Shown in pieces: positions 54,595-62,707 of a stretch of DNA of 64,000 nucleotides; the stretch's first letter is position 1, and each line of letters opens with the position of its first letter. The DNA lies in NCBI RefSeq assembly GCF_036181745.1, contig NZ_CP108080.1:2294001-2358000 (forward strand). Direction: 5' to 3'. The DNA is from Streptomyces sp. NBC_00259 (GTDB lineage: Bacteria; Actinomycetota; Actinomycetes; Streptomycetales; Streptomycetaceae). Under the pieces are notes generated by a model, which searched no databases, was not told the DNA's origin, and was given only the letters and a program-made list of their open reading frames with translations. Made by a program: the position numbers and the translations under genes.

Positions 54595-56568
54595 TTGTCC
54601 GTGTTGCCCGCAGCGCCGCCCTCAGCTCCGCACGCCATAGCGCTGGTCGGCGCGGGGCCCCGCGGCACTTCGGTCCTCGAAAGGCTCTGCGCCTCCGTGC
54701 CCGAGCTGACCCCGGACACTCCGCTGACCGTCCATGTCATCGACCCGGCTCCGGCCGGTCCCGGCCAGGTGTGGCGTACGGACCAGCCGGCCGAGCTGCT
54801 GATGAACACGGTCGCCTCGCAGGTGACGCTCTTCACGGACGCCAGCGTGGAGTGCGAGGGGCCGGTGCGGCCGGGCCCGAGCCTGTACGAGTGGGCCGCC
54901 ACGGGTGACGCGGCCGCCGGGACGCTCGGCCCGGACGACTATCCGACCCGCGCCTGCTACGGCCGCTATCTGGAGTGGGCGTTCCGCTCGATCGTCCTGA
55001 ACGCGCCGGTGACGGTCCGGGTGGAGGTGCACCGGGCACGGGCGATACGCCTCGACGACGCCGAGGACGGCTCGCAGCAACTGGCGCTGGACGACGGGAC
55101 GGTACTGACCGGACTGAGCGCGGTGGTGCTGGCGCAGGGCCATCTGCCGGTGGCGGCGGGCGCGGCACCGGCCGGGCTCGGTGCGTACGCGGAGCGGTAC
55201 GGACTGCGTCACTACGCCCCCGCCAACCCCGCCGACCTCGACCTCTCCGTGATCGCACCGGGCGAAACGGTCCTGCTGCGCGGTCTCGGCCTCAACTTCT
55301 TCGACCACATGGCGCTGTTGACGACGGCCCGCGGCGGAGTGTTCGTCCGGGACGGGGACCGCCTCGCGTACCGGCCCTCGGGGCGTGAGCCGCGGCTGTA
55401 CGCGGGCTCGCGGCGCGGCGTTCCGCACCAGGCGCGCGGGGACAACGCGAAGGGTGCGTCGGGGCGGCACCATCCGCTGGTCCTCACCCCGGATGTGATC
55501 GCGGTCCTGCGCAAGCGCGCGGACGCCGGTGATCCGCCGGACTTCCTGGACGAGATATGGCCGCGGATCGCGAAGGAGGTGGAGACGGTCTACTACGAGG
55601 CGCTGCTCGCGCAGGGCCCGGGCGACGGGACCGGCTCCCGGGTCCACGGACGGGCGGGCTGTCGGACCGGTGAACGGAGTGGCTTCCGGGCCGCGTTCCT
55701 GGACACCGCGCACGGCAGCGCGGAGGAGGCGGCGGTCCTGGACGCCCACGGGTGCGCGCAGGCCGACCGCTGGTCCTGGGAGCGGATCTCACGACCGTAC
55801 AAGGGCGAGACCTTCACCGGTCCGGCCGCCTTCCGCGACTGGCTGCTCGGCCATCTGCGGCGCGACGCCGAGCACGCGACGCTCGGCAATGTGGCGGGTC
55901 CGGTCAAGGCGGCCCTGGACGTCCTGCGGGACGTGCGCAACGAGGTACGGCAGATCGTGGACCACCGCGGTCTGTCAGGGGCGTCGCGCCGCGACCATCT
56001 GGACCGCTGGTACACGCCGTTGAACGCCTTCCTCTCCATCGGCCCGCCGCGCCGCCGGATCGAGGAGATGACCGCGCTGATCGAGGCCGGAGTGCTGGAC
56101 GTGGTCGGCCCGAGGATGTCCGTACGGGCGGAGGGCGGGGTGTTCACGGCCGAGTCCCCCGACGTGCCGGGGTCGCGGGTGACCGCGACGACGCTGATCG
56201 AGGCCCGGCTTCCGGAGCCCGACCTGCGGCGCAGCCAGGACGAGTTGCTCGCGCGGATGCTTCGGACGGGGCAGTGCCGACCGCATACGATCGGCGGCTA
56301 CGAAACCGGCGGCCTGGACGTGACGGGGCGTCCTTACCGTCTGATCGACCGCCGGGGAAGGGCCCACTCCCGGCGGTTCGCGGTCGGGGTCCCCACCGAG
56401 GGAGTGCACTGGGTGACCGCGGCGGGGGCGCGGCCGGGCGTGGACTCGGTGACGCTTTCCGACGCGGACGCGGTGGCACGGGCGGTGCTGCGTGTCGTCG
56501 CGGCCGGCCGTGAATTTCTCATGAAGAACGACCGCGAGCACAATGTTGAACTTGCAAGCATTGATTAG
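54595..56568 (+). CDS. FAD/NAD(P)-binding protein (FAD_NAD_binding_9, HI0933/YdhS-like)
   Basis: A 657-residue flavoprotein-like enzyme. The dinucleotide motif is ALVGAGPRGTSVLERL, followed by DPAPAGPGQVWRTDQPAELLMNT, the pattern of the FAD-NAD(P)-binding family related to adenylate-forming monooxygenases. Later features are VLAQGHLP and LRGLGLNFFDHMALL. TTG 54595 is chosen with GGGAG at 8-9 nt; the frame is open upstream to 54454, where it would overlap the PhoD-like gene. Substrate unknown. Confidence 0.8.
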   Translation: MSVLPAAPPSAPHAIALVGAGPRGTSVLERLCASVPELTPDTPLTVHVIDPAPAGPGQVWRTDQPAELLMNTVASQVTLFTDASVECEGPVRPGPSLYEWAATGDAAAGTLGPDDYPTRACYGRYLEWAFRSIVLNAPVTVRVEVHRARAIRLDDAEDGSQQLALDDGTVLTGLSAVVLAQGHLPVAAGAAPAGLGAYAERYGLRHYAPANPADLDLSVIAPGETVLLRGLGLNFFDHMALLTTARGGVFVRDGDRLAYRPSGREPRLYAGSRRGVPHQARGDNAKGASGRHHPLVLTPDVIAVLRKRADAGDPPDFLDEIWPRIAKEVETVYYEALLAQGPGDGTGSRVHGRAGCRTGERSGFRAAFLDTAHGSAEEAAVLDAHGCAQADRWSWERISRPYKGETFTGPAAFRDWLLGHLRRDAEHATLGNVAGPVKAALDVLRDVRNEVRQIVDHRGLSGASRRDHLDRWYTPLNAFLSIGPPRRRIEEMTALIEAGVLDVVGPRMSVRAEGGVFTAESPDVPGSRVTATTLIEARLPEPDLRRSQDELLARMLRTGQCRPHTIGGYETGGLDVTGRPYRLIDRRGRAHSRRFAVGVPTEGVHWVTAAGARPGVDSVTLSDADAVARAVLRVVAAGREFLMKNDREHNVELASID

Positions 56569-56578
56569 GCCCGCCTAA
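56541..56578. promoter_or_regulatory. Candidate operator/promoter elements before doxX
   Basis: Arms CAATG...CATTG (56541-56563) enclose the palindrome CTTGCAAG. An adjacent TTAGGC-CC-GCCTAA (56565-56578) is a second inverted repeat. Both lie at or just past the end of the flavoprotein gene and 50-87 bp before the DoxX start. This is the usual place for an HxlR/MarR-type site controlling DoxX genes, but the regulator is not identified. Confidence 0.4.
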
Positions 56579-56627
56579 CTTGGGGTCTCATCGGTTTCAC
56601 GTCCCCAGACCGAAGGAGACCCCCCAC

Positions 56628-57095
56628 ATGGCCACACGTCAGCTGTCCTCACGGCTGGACCAGGTCCAGCCGTACGCGCTGGGCCTGTTCCGCATCGTCC
56701 TCGGCCTGCTCTTCGCCTGCCACGGCGCCCGCTCGCTCTTCGGCGTCCTCGGCGCCGAGGCCGCCGGCGGCACGGCACCCACCGGCGCCTGGCCGGGCTG
56801 GTACGCGGCCGTCATCGAACTCGCCGCCGGCATCCTGGTACTGATCGGCCTCGGCACGCGCGCCGCGGCGTTCGTCGCCTCGGGCGCGATGGCGTACGCG
56901 TACTTCACGGTGCACCAGACCGAGGCCCTCTTCCCGATCCAGAACGGCGGCGAGGGCGCGGCGGTCTACTCCTGGGCGTTCCTGCTCCTGGTCTTCACCG
57001 GGCCGGGCGCGCTGGCCCTGGACCGGCTCTTCGCCGCACGCGGCAACGCGAACGACAGCGCCAAGCGCGACGAGCCGACGGCAGTCGCGGCCTGA
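56628..57095 (+). CDS. DoxX-family membrane protein
   Basis: A 155-residue protein with four membrane helices. GLFRIVLGLLFACHGARSLFG, AVIELAAGILVLIGLGTRAAAF and the Thr/Gln-rich AYFTVHQTEALFPIQNGGE are typical of DoxX/MmpS-associated proteins involved in thiol and redox homeostasis. GAAGGAG lies before ATG 56628. A strong hairpin follows. Confidence 0.87.
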   Translation: MATRQLSSRLDQVQPYALGLFRIVLGLLFACHGARSLFGVLGAEAAGGTAPTGAWPGWYAAVIELAAGILVLIGLGTRAAAFVASGAMAYAYFTVHQTEALFPIQNGGEGAAVYSWAFLLLVFTGPGALALDRLFAARGNANDSAKRDEPTAVAA

Positions 57096-57164
57096 GTCCT
57101 CGACTTACCTGATGCCTGATGCCCGGCACCCGGCGCCCCGCCGACGCCCGGGCCTCCCGGCCGC

Positions 57165-57200
57165 TGAGCCCGGGTCCGCACCCTGCCGGACCCGGGCTCA
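57165..57200. terminator. Bidirectional terminator hairpin
   Basis: A 14-bp perfect stem (57165-57178 with 57187-57200) has an 8-nt loop. It lies between the convergent doxX gene and the Cu/Zn SOD-like gene. Confidence 0.8.
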
Positions 57201-57292
57201 CACGCGTACGGGGCCGGGCGGGCGGTGCGAGCGGCCCGGATGGGGGCCGGTAGCGGCGTGGGGCCGGGGCCGGTTCGGCTGGTAGCGGTGCA

Positions 57293-57333
57293 GGTCCGGG
57301 GCCGGTCCGGGGCCGGTCCGGGGCCGGTCCGGG
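57293..57333. repeat. 11-bp tandem repeat GGTCCGGGGCC, 3.7 copies
   Basis: Three perfect units and a partial fourth lie just past the 3' end of the SOD-like gene. Their dyad character means they could also fold as RNA. Confidence 0.7.
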
Positions 57334-57365
57334 TCAGGGGCTCGTGTCGCGGATTCAGTGCGGGC

Positions 57366-57983
57366 TCACGGTGTTCCGTAGCCGCCGAACGGGATGGTGA
57401 AGCAGGCGACGCGGGCGCCGGCGCCGCCCTGTTCCCGGTGGAGGACCAGCGAATTCGCGCTGCCGCGCCGGAATCCCCAGTCGTGCCGGGCCTCCACGGT
57501 CGCCTGGCCGGTCGCGTCGGTCGTGAAGTCCAGCCACACCTCGTTCGCGGCCTCGGCGACACCGGCCGGGTCGGCATGGTGGCGGTAGTGCGGCCCCGCC
57601 TGGTCCGGCGCCGCGTCGCACGGCTCGGTGTGAACGTGCGCACCGAACGCGTGGCCCGCCTTCACCCCGCCCACGCGCGCCCGCACCACGGTTCCCGCCC
57701 GGCCCGCCTCCTGCTCGACCACGATCCACGCCCCGGCCGGCACGAGTGTCCGGTCGTACGTGAGCGCCGTCGACGGTACGAACGAGCCGGGCGGCGCGAA
57801 CCGGCCGTGGACCCGCAGCACGAGCCCTTCGCCCGCGCCCGCGCCGACGCCCACACCCGCGGACCCGGACCCGGACGTGGCCCCGGACCCGTCCGAGGTG
57901 CCGTAGGCCGCACCCACGGCACCGACCGCCAGCAACCCCAGGGCCGCCGCCCCGGCCAGTACTCCCGCCGACGTCACCGCCAT
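57366..57983 (-). CDS. Secreted Cu/Zn superoxide dismutase-like protein
   Basis: A 205-residue protein with a hydrophobic N-terminus (AGVLAGAAALGLLAVGAVGAA) serving as signal or anchor, then a Gly/Ser/Ala linker. The core follows the Cu/Zn SOD pattern: GHAFGAHVHTEPC (Cu ligands and disulfide Cys), HYRHHADP (bridging His and Zn ligands), and RHDWGFRRGSANSLVLH. The second disulfide Cys is ARVACF. The metal sites look mostly complete, so superoxide dismutation outside the membrane is plausible. GAGGAG precedes ATG 57983. Confidence 0.82.
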   Translation of the reverse strand: MAVTSAGVLAGAAALGLLAVGAVGAAYGTSDGSGATSGSGSAGVGVGAGAGEGLVLRVHGRFAPPGSFVPSTALTYDRTLVPAGAWIVVEQEAGRAGTVVRARVGGVKAGHAFGAHVHTEPCDAAPDQAGPHYRHHADPAGVAEAANEVWLDFTTDATGQATVEARHDWGFRRGSANSLVLHREQGGAGARVACFTIPFGGYGTP

Positions 57984-58188
57984 GTGCCCACTCCTCGTGC
58001 TCGCCGTACTCGCCGTGCTCTCCGTGGTCGCCGCGCTCGCCGAGCTGCCACGTCGGCCGGGCTCGCCCGGCCTCCCTCCTACCGCGAGCGGGTCGGATCA
58101 CCGGCCGAGCCGCGCCCGCAGGGAGGCCTCTGTGCCGCAGACTGCACCCGTACGGCCGCGCCCGACTTCACCCCACCCCTGACGATCT

Positions 58189-58974
58189 GTGCGCACGACT
58201 CGGGCGTACGCTGTATGGCTGTCATGCCGCCCCTGCCGCTCCCCTGCGACGTCGCGGCGTTTCGTCCTGTGGGGAGTCGTGGTGCTCGAGACTGTGGGGC
58301 TGCTGACCGGCAGCCCATGGATCTATGCCGTCGTGGCCCTCTCGATCCTTCTCGATGTGTTTCTGCCCGTACTGCCGAGCGGCGTGCTGGTCATCACGGC
58401 CGCGACGGCGGCCGCGGCCGGGTCGACGGCCGTCGCGGGATCGACAGCGGTCGCCGGGGCGAAGGCGGCCGCGGAGTCGGGGGCGGTCGCGGGAGCGAAG
58501 GCGGCGGCCGACCAGGTGTCCGGCGAAGTGCCGTCGCTGATCGCGCTGCTGCTCTGCGCGACGACCGCGTCCGTGCTCGGCGACCTCGCCGCGTACCGGC
58601 TGGCCTGGCGCGGCGGCGAGCGGCTGGACCGGGCCATCGCGCGCTCCCGACGCCTGACCAGGGCGCAGGAACGTCTCGGCACGGCGCTCGTCCAAGGCGG
58701 TGGGATGCTCGTCGTCATCGCCCGGTTCGCCCCCGCGGGCCGCTCCGTCGTCTCCCTGGGCGCGGGCGCGTCCCGCCGCAGGGTGAGGGAGTTCCTTCCC
58801 TGGTCGGCCCTCGCGGGCGTGGCATGGGCGGGCTACAGCGTCGGCCTCGGCTACTTCGGCGGCCAGTGGCTGGGCGCCACCTGGGTGGGCGTGGCGGTGT
58901 CCGTCCTCGCCCTCTTCGCCGCCGGGTCCGTCGCGGCCTACGTCATGCGGCGTCCGGCGCCGGAACCGTCGTAG
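58189..58974 (+). CDS. DedA/VTT-family membrane protein
   Basis: A 261-residue protein with about five membrane segments. The VTT core is intact: VLGDLAAYRLAWRGGERLD, then VVIARFAPAGRSVVSLGAG, the R-x3-P/A-x-R region that carries lipid, and FLPWSALAGVAWAGYSVGLG. An unusual Ala/Gly/Ser repeat (AGSTAVAGSTAVAGAKAAAE) is inserted after the second helix. DedA proteins flip phospholipid or undecaprenyl-phosphate. GTG 58189 is the first start; GTG 58279 with GGGGAG near it is an alternative. Confidence 0.78.
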   Translation: MRTTRAYAVWLSCRPCRSPATSRRFVLWGVVVLETVGLLTGSPWIYAVVALSILLDVFLPVLPSGVLVITAATAAAAGSTAVAGSTAVAGAKAAAESGAVAGAKAAADQVSGEVPSLIALLLCATTASVLGDLAAYRLAWRGGERLDRAIARSRRLTRAQERLGTALVQGGGMLVVIARFAPAGRSVVSLGAGASRRRVREFLPWSALAGVAWAGYSVGLGYFGGQWLGATWVGVAVSVLALFAAGSVAAYVMRRPAPEPS

Positions 58975-59242
58975 CCGATCCGGCCGATCCGGCCGATCCG
59001 TCCACTCCGGTCGTCGTGGCCGTCCTGGTCACGCCGCCTCGCACCTCCAGCCCGTCGAGGAGCTTCTGCGTCGCCTCCGCTATCTCGTCCACGGCGCGCT
59101 CGAACACCTCCCGGTTGTGCGCGGCGGGGGCCCGGAACCCGGACACCTTCCGTACGAACTGCAGGGCCGCGGCCCTGATGTCCTCCTCGGTGGCTTCTTC
59201 GGGGAGGACCGGCGGTCGGAGAGTCTTGATGCTGCGGCACAT
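58943..59242 (-). CDS. DUF2277 protein
   Basis: A 99-residue soluble protein. MCRSIKTLRPP followed by ATEEDIRAAALQFVRKVSGF and APAAHNREVFERAVDEIAEA is the DUF2277 signature, a small helical family of unknown function. The last 25 residues are Gly/Ala/Thr-rich. The 3' end overlaps the convergent DedA gene by 32 bp. GGAG lies 3-4 nt before ATG 59242. Confidence 0.87.
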   Translation of the reverse strand: MCRSIKTLRPPVLPEEATEEDIRAAALQFVRKVSGFRAPAAHNREVFERAVDEIAEATQKLLDGLEVRGGVTRTATTTGVDGSAGSAGSATTVPAPDAA

Positions 59243-59399
59243 GTCTCCAGTGTGGGCCACACCACTGACAACCGGGCTGATCCCGGCGCCGACCCCGGTA
59301 TGGCAGGCACGACCGGAGCGACCGACGCGACCGGCGCGACGACCGGACCGGCTCCCAGATCCCGCAGCCGACTCCACCGGCCGGTCGGGGTGGTGGGTG

Positions 59400-59642
59400 T
59401 CAGGCCGCCTCGGCGAGCGAGGCTCGCGCGGTGCCTTCGGCGAGAGGGGCGGGCTCAACGCCTTCGGCGCCCTCGGCCGACGCAGGGCCGACAGCCGCCG
59501 CCCACTCCACGAGCAGACGCTGGTACTTCGCCTCGTCCGCGGCGGACAGCCGTGCCCCGGACCTCGCCCACAACGCACGAATCTCCGCATTCACCACGGC
59601 AGCGGACCGCACGGAACCAAGCTCGCGAAGGGTTGGGGACAT
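59400..59642 (-). CDS. Small helical hypothetical protein
   Basis: An 80-residue protein from ATG 59642 (MSPTLRELGSVRSAAVVNAE); TTG 59672 in frame has AGGG upstream and would add ten residues. It contains two amphipathic helices (VVNAEIRALWARSG, DEAKYQRLLVEWAAA) and an Ala/Glu-rich tail. Codon bias is good. No family recognised. Confidence 0.65.
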   Translation of the reverse strand: MSPTLRELGSVRSAAVVNAEIRALWARSGARLSAADEAKYQRLLVEWAAAVGPASAEGAEGVEPAPLAEGTARASLAEAA

Positions 59643-59941
59643 GCGCACAAGGTTACGCCGCGGGACTGACAACCGTGACCCTGGCGACGCGCACGGTGAC
59701 GGAGTTCATATGCCGGACAGGGCGACCGTCACCGACCCCAACGTCCCGCTCACCCCTCAGAGTTTGCGCCCGGACCGGCGACCGACGCCGACCTCTGACG
59801 TTGACGGCCGACGACCGACCACCGACGACCGCGGGCACTTCGGTCACCGCGAGCAGGATCGACGCCAGGTGCCCCTGCCCCGCCGCCAGGCGCATCGGCA
59901 AGACCTGCGACGACGCGCAGAGCCTCGACTACGTTGGCGGC

Positions 59942-60400
59942 ATGACCGCACCCTGGCCCGAGAGCGCCCCCGGAGTGCTCCGTCTGCCCTCCGGTCGCCT
60001 CGTCCGGGGCCGCGGCCTGCGCCGTGCCCTGCCGCCCGGCCTTCCGCCCACGTACGCGGTGTATCTGCTGGGCAAGCAGCCGCCGAGCACCCCCTGGGAG
60101 GCCCGCTGGCTCCGCTGGCCGGACTTCCGCCTCCCCAGCGACCGCGCCGACGCCCACGCCGCCCTCCACGAGGCCCTGACCAGGGCGTCCACCGATCGGG
60201 TCGAGATCGCCTGCGGCGGTGGCCGCGGCCGCACCGGTACGGCACTGGCCTGCCTCGCGGTCCTCGACGGTGTACCGCCCGCCGAGGCGGTCGCCTTCGT
60301 ACGACGGCACTACGACCGGCACGCCGTCGAAACCCCTTGGCAACGGCGGTACGTCCGCCGCTTCCCCACCCCCTCCGCGCCCCCTCCGCAAGGCGGTTGA
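59942..60400 (+). CDS. Protein-tyrosine-phosphatase-like protein
   Basis: A 152-residue protein with the P-loop CGGGRGRTGT (Cys91, Arg97: C-x5-R) after IA, and a preceding WPDF at residues 59-62 that matches the WPD general-acid loop of cysteine phosphatases. The His usual before the Cys is Ala. It is smaller than classic PTPs and close to archaeal/actinobacterial dual-specificity types. It probably removes phosphate from Tyr/Ser or small phosphates. No signal peptide. Confidence 0.8.
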   Translation: MTAPWPESAPGVLRLPSGRLVRGRGLRRALPPGLPPTYAVYLLGKQPPSTPWEARWLRWPDFRLPSDRADAHAALHEALTRASTDRVEIACGGGRGRTGTALACLAVLDGVPPAEAVAFVRRHYDRHAVETPWQRRYVRRFPTPSAPPPQGG

Positions 60401-60507
60401 CGCCGGATCCGTATCGACGGAACCGCACGTGCAGCACTCCCGCAACCGAACTGCCGCCGTCACCACGACTGTTGCCACGCACCGGGGTCACACCGCTTTC
60501 GCACGCG

Positions 60508-60544
60508 CGGTCCGGCCGGACGGCGATGCCGTCCGGCCGGACCG
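60508..60544. terminator. Bidirectional terminator hairpin
   Basis: A 17-bp perfect stem (60508-60524 with 60528-60544) has the 3-nt loop GAT. It separates the convergent phosphatase-like gene and the Lys-rich peptide gene, and it is the strongest hairpin found here. Confidence 0.9.
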
Positions 60545-60561
60545 TTGCTCAGGGCCGAGCC

Positions 60562-60828
60562 CTACCTCTTCTTCACGGTCTTCTTCTCGACCACGATGAC
60601 GATCTTGGTCTTCCCCGTCTTGAAGACGATCTTGGTCTTCTCCCGCTTGCGCTCCCCGTTGCGGTCACGCTTGTCGTGGTGGTCGAAAGTGGGCGCCTTC
60701 GCGCTCACGGCGCCGATCTGCGGCGCCGGGGCGGCGAATGCACTGGAGGGAATGAGCGCACCTCCTGCGGCGAGAGCGGTCGAAGCGGTAAGGATCACGA
60801 GACGCTGCGTGCAGGTTGTGCGAGCCAT
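60562..60828 (-). CDS. Small secreted Lys/Arg-rich protein
   Basis: An 88-residue protein. Signal peptide: MARTTCTQRLVILTASTAL to about residue 32 (cleavage near AFA). The mature part is about 55 residues and very basic: FDHHDKRDRNGERKREKTKI, then two KTKIV strands (KIVFKTGKTKIVIVV) and KKTVKKR at the end. No family recognised. It could be a cationic peptide that binds wall polymers or nucleic acid, or an antimicrobial peptide. GAGGAG lies before ATG 60828. The 468-bp gap upstream holds no other leftward gene. Confidence 0.72.
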   Translation of the reverse strand: MARTTCTQRLVILTASTALAAGGALIPSSAFAAPAPQIGAVSAKAPTFDHHDKRDRNGERKREKTKIVFKTGKTKIVIVVEKKTVKKR

Positions 60829-60980
60829 GGAAATCTCCTCAGCGAAAAGGGCGAAAAGGTTCGGTGGAAAGTCCTGCCGGTACGAGCCGGACCTTTCGAG
60901 TGGGCCACCTGCTCCGCGTGAACCCATGACTCAATTACGCCCGCACTACCGAAGCACGTCACGTCGCTGCATTTCGGGGC

Positions 60981-61009
60981 TTGACAGCAGGCGACAATCA
61001 CGTTAAAAG
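60981..61009 (+). promoter_or_regulatory. Candidate sigma-70-type promoter for the VOC gene
   Basis: TTGACA at 60981, a 17-bp spacer, then TAAAAG at 61004 as a weak -10. It lies in the 468-bp gap (60829-61296) upstream of the rightward genes. The rest of the gap shows no RNA gene; 61154-61306 holds a short reading frame. Confidence 0.4.
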
Positions 61010-61153
61010 CTGCACCGGCCCGCAGTCCGAGCTCTCGATTCACCTGGCTCCGCCCGGCTACGGGGCTGCGGGCGGGCACGCCGCGCGATCGGCCGCACAA
61101 GCCGGTACGTTGAGATACGAGGCGCGCATCTCCGTCTTGCGTGGGAAACGCAC

Positions 61154-61306
61154 ATGCGCCGGACCAACAACCGCTACCCGAGCGCGGCCGCCGGCCTGGC
61201 CACCGCCCTCGTCGGTGCCCCGCTGGCGGCGGCCCTGTTTCGGCCCCCAGCATCAGGCAGGACATCCAGCGAAAAGCGCGAAGAAAGAGATCCCTCATGG
61301 ATCTGA
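61154..61306 (+). CDS. Candidate 50-residue signal-type peptide overlapping the VOC start
   Basis: ATG 61154 with GGGAAA upstream opens a 50-codon frame. It begins MRRTNNRYPSAAAGLATALV, a basic n-region then a hydrophobic stretch, with a charged tail. The stop lies 7-9 nt past the start of the VOC gene, so it could couple translation. GC-rich third positions support it, but it is short and may be chance. Confidence 0.35.
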   Translation: MRRTNNRYPSAAAGLATALVGAPLAAALFRPPASGRTSSEKREERDPSWI

Positions 61307-61770
61307 AACTCGAACTCATCATATTGCCCGTCTCCGACGTAGACCGGGCCAAGAGTTTCTACGAGGCGGCGGGATTCCGGATGGACATCGACGTCACCGC
61401 GAATGAGGACTACCGGGTCATACAGTTCACACCGCCCGGCTCCGAGTGCGCGATCATCCTCGGAAAAGGGGTCACCTCCGCCGCGCCCGGCTCCACGCAG
61501 GGCCTGTACCTCATCGTGTACGACATCGAGGTGGCCCGTGCGGAGCTCGTCGGCCGCGGCATCGACGTGAGCGAGCTGTTCCACGATGCCGAAGGCATCT
61601 TCGCGCACAGCCACGACGGCGGAAAGTTCGTGTACCCGGCCGGCAACAAGGGGCAGGTGGCCGGCCCGCACCCCACCCGTGCCGACTACGGCACCTACGC
61701 CACCTTCAGCGACCCGGACGGCAACGGCTGGGTGCTCCAGGAGGTGAAGCAGCGTGCCCCTGGCCGCTGA
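61297..61770 (+). CDS. VOC-superfamily (glyoxalase/dioxygenase-like) protein
   Basis: A 157-residue protein with two beta-alpha-beta-beta-beta units: LKLELIILPVSDVDRAKSFY opens the first and GLYLIVYDIEVARAELVGRG the second. The ending YATFSDPDGNGWVLQEV carries the usual last Glu ligand. The common first-position metal ligand (His in V.H.) is replaced, because the start reads LIILPVSDV, so metal binding is uncertain. It could be a glyoxalase-like or resistance-type binding protein. The SDR gene downstream is on the same strand (114-bp gap). Confidence 0.85.
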   Translation: MDLKLELIILPVSDVDRAKSFYEAAGFRMDIDVTANEDYRVIQFTPPGSECAIILGKGVTSAAPGSTQGLYLIVYDIEVARAELVGRGIDVSELFHDAEGIFAHSHDGGKFVYPAGNKGQVAGPHPTRADYGTYATFSDPDGNGWVLQEVKQRAPGR

Positions 61771-61884
61771 CACCCTTCGGCAGCGAGCCGGTTCCCTTCA
61801 CGTTCCTCCGAAGCCACAGCCCGTACCCGTACCCGCACGCGAACCCGCACCCATCCCCATAGCCGTACCCGGAGGTGTGCGCGG

Positions 61885-62628
61885 ATGACGGCCGGCAAAC
61901 CCAACCACTCCCTCGCCGGCCAGACCGTTGTGGTCATCGGCGCCAGCGCGGGCATCGGGCTCGAAACCGCCCGCCAGGTACGCGCGGACGGCGCCCGGCT
62001 GGTCCTGGTGGGCCGCAACCCCGAACGGCTGCAACAGGCCGCGCACGAGCTCGAACCCCTCGGCACGGCGACGTTCGACGCCACGGACACCGAGCGCGTC
62101 GAGCAGTTCTTCGGGGATCTTCCCGGTCCGGTCGACCATGTGATGGTCACCGCCGGTGGCCCCTTCTACATGCCCCTGGAAGGCATGGACCTCGCGGCCG
62201 CCTCACGAGAGTTCGAGCAGCGTCTCAGCATGACGCTCGGGATCGCCCTCCACAGCCGCGGCAAGGTCCGGGCCGGCGGCACCCTGATCTTCATCGGAGG
62301 CACCGGCGGTCGCCGTCCCACTGTCGGCCTTTCCGTCGTGTCCGCCCTCACGGCGGCTCTGTCCGCCCTCATCGCGAACCTGGCGCTCGAACTGGCGCCG
62401 GTCCGGGCGAACCTCATCGCCGCGGGCTTCGTCGACACTCCCCTGTCGGCCTCGCTCCTGGGCGATCAGCTCGACGCCCGACGTGCGGAACTGCGCGCCA
62501 CGCTCCCCATCCGACGGGTCGTCGGCCCGGCGGACGTCGCCGCCCTGGCCGTACACATCATGTGCAACGACGCGCTCACCGGCGGAACGTACGACATCGA
62601 CGGCGGCCAGCAGCTCCTCCCCAAGTGA
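61885..62628 (+). CDS. SDR-family protein lacking the catalytic Tyr and Lys
   Basis: A 247-residue protein with a normal cofactor motif (VIGASAGIGLETARQV), Arg at the NADP position (VGRNPERL), and a normal C-terminal part (GGTYDIDGGQQLLPK). However, the YxxxK helix reads GLSVVSALTAALSALIANLA, with Val/Ser at the Tyr position and Thr at the Lys position. The Ser region is IFIGGTGGR. It therefore probably binds NADP without classical SDR catalysis, or works by another route. GGAGG lies about 8 nt before ATG 61885. Confidence 0.8.
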   Translation: MTAGKPNHSLAGQTVVVIGASAGIGLETARQVRADGARLVLVGRNPERLQQAAHELEPLGTATFDATDTERVEQFFGDLPGPVDHVMVTAGGPFYMPLEGMDLAAASREFEQRLSMTLGIALHSRGKVRAGGTLIFIGGTGGRRPTVGLSVVSALTAALSALIANLALELAPVRANLIAAGFVDTPLSASLLGDQLDARRAELRATLPIRRVVGPADVAALAVHIMCNDALTGGTYDIDGGQQLLPK

Positions 62629-62707
62629 CAGCCCGGGGAAGCCGGTGGACGGCCAACTGCCGCACGCCGTCGGAAGCCTTGTCAGTGGCCCCGCCTAGTC
62701 TCCGGCC

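Noticed and set aside
56565-56578. Iron box (DmdR/IdeR site) before doxX
   Set aside because: Only the TTAGG/CCTAA ends match. The spacing is 14 bp rather than 19 and the centre is GC-rich.
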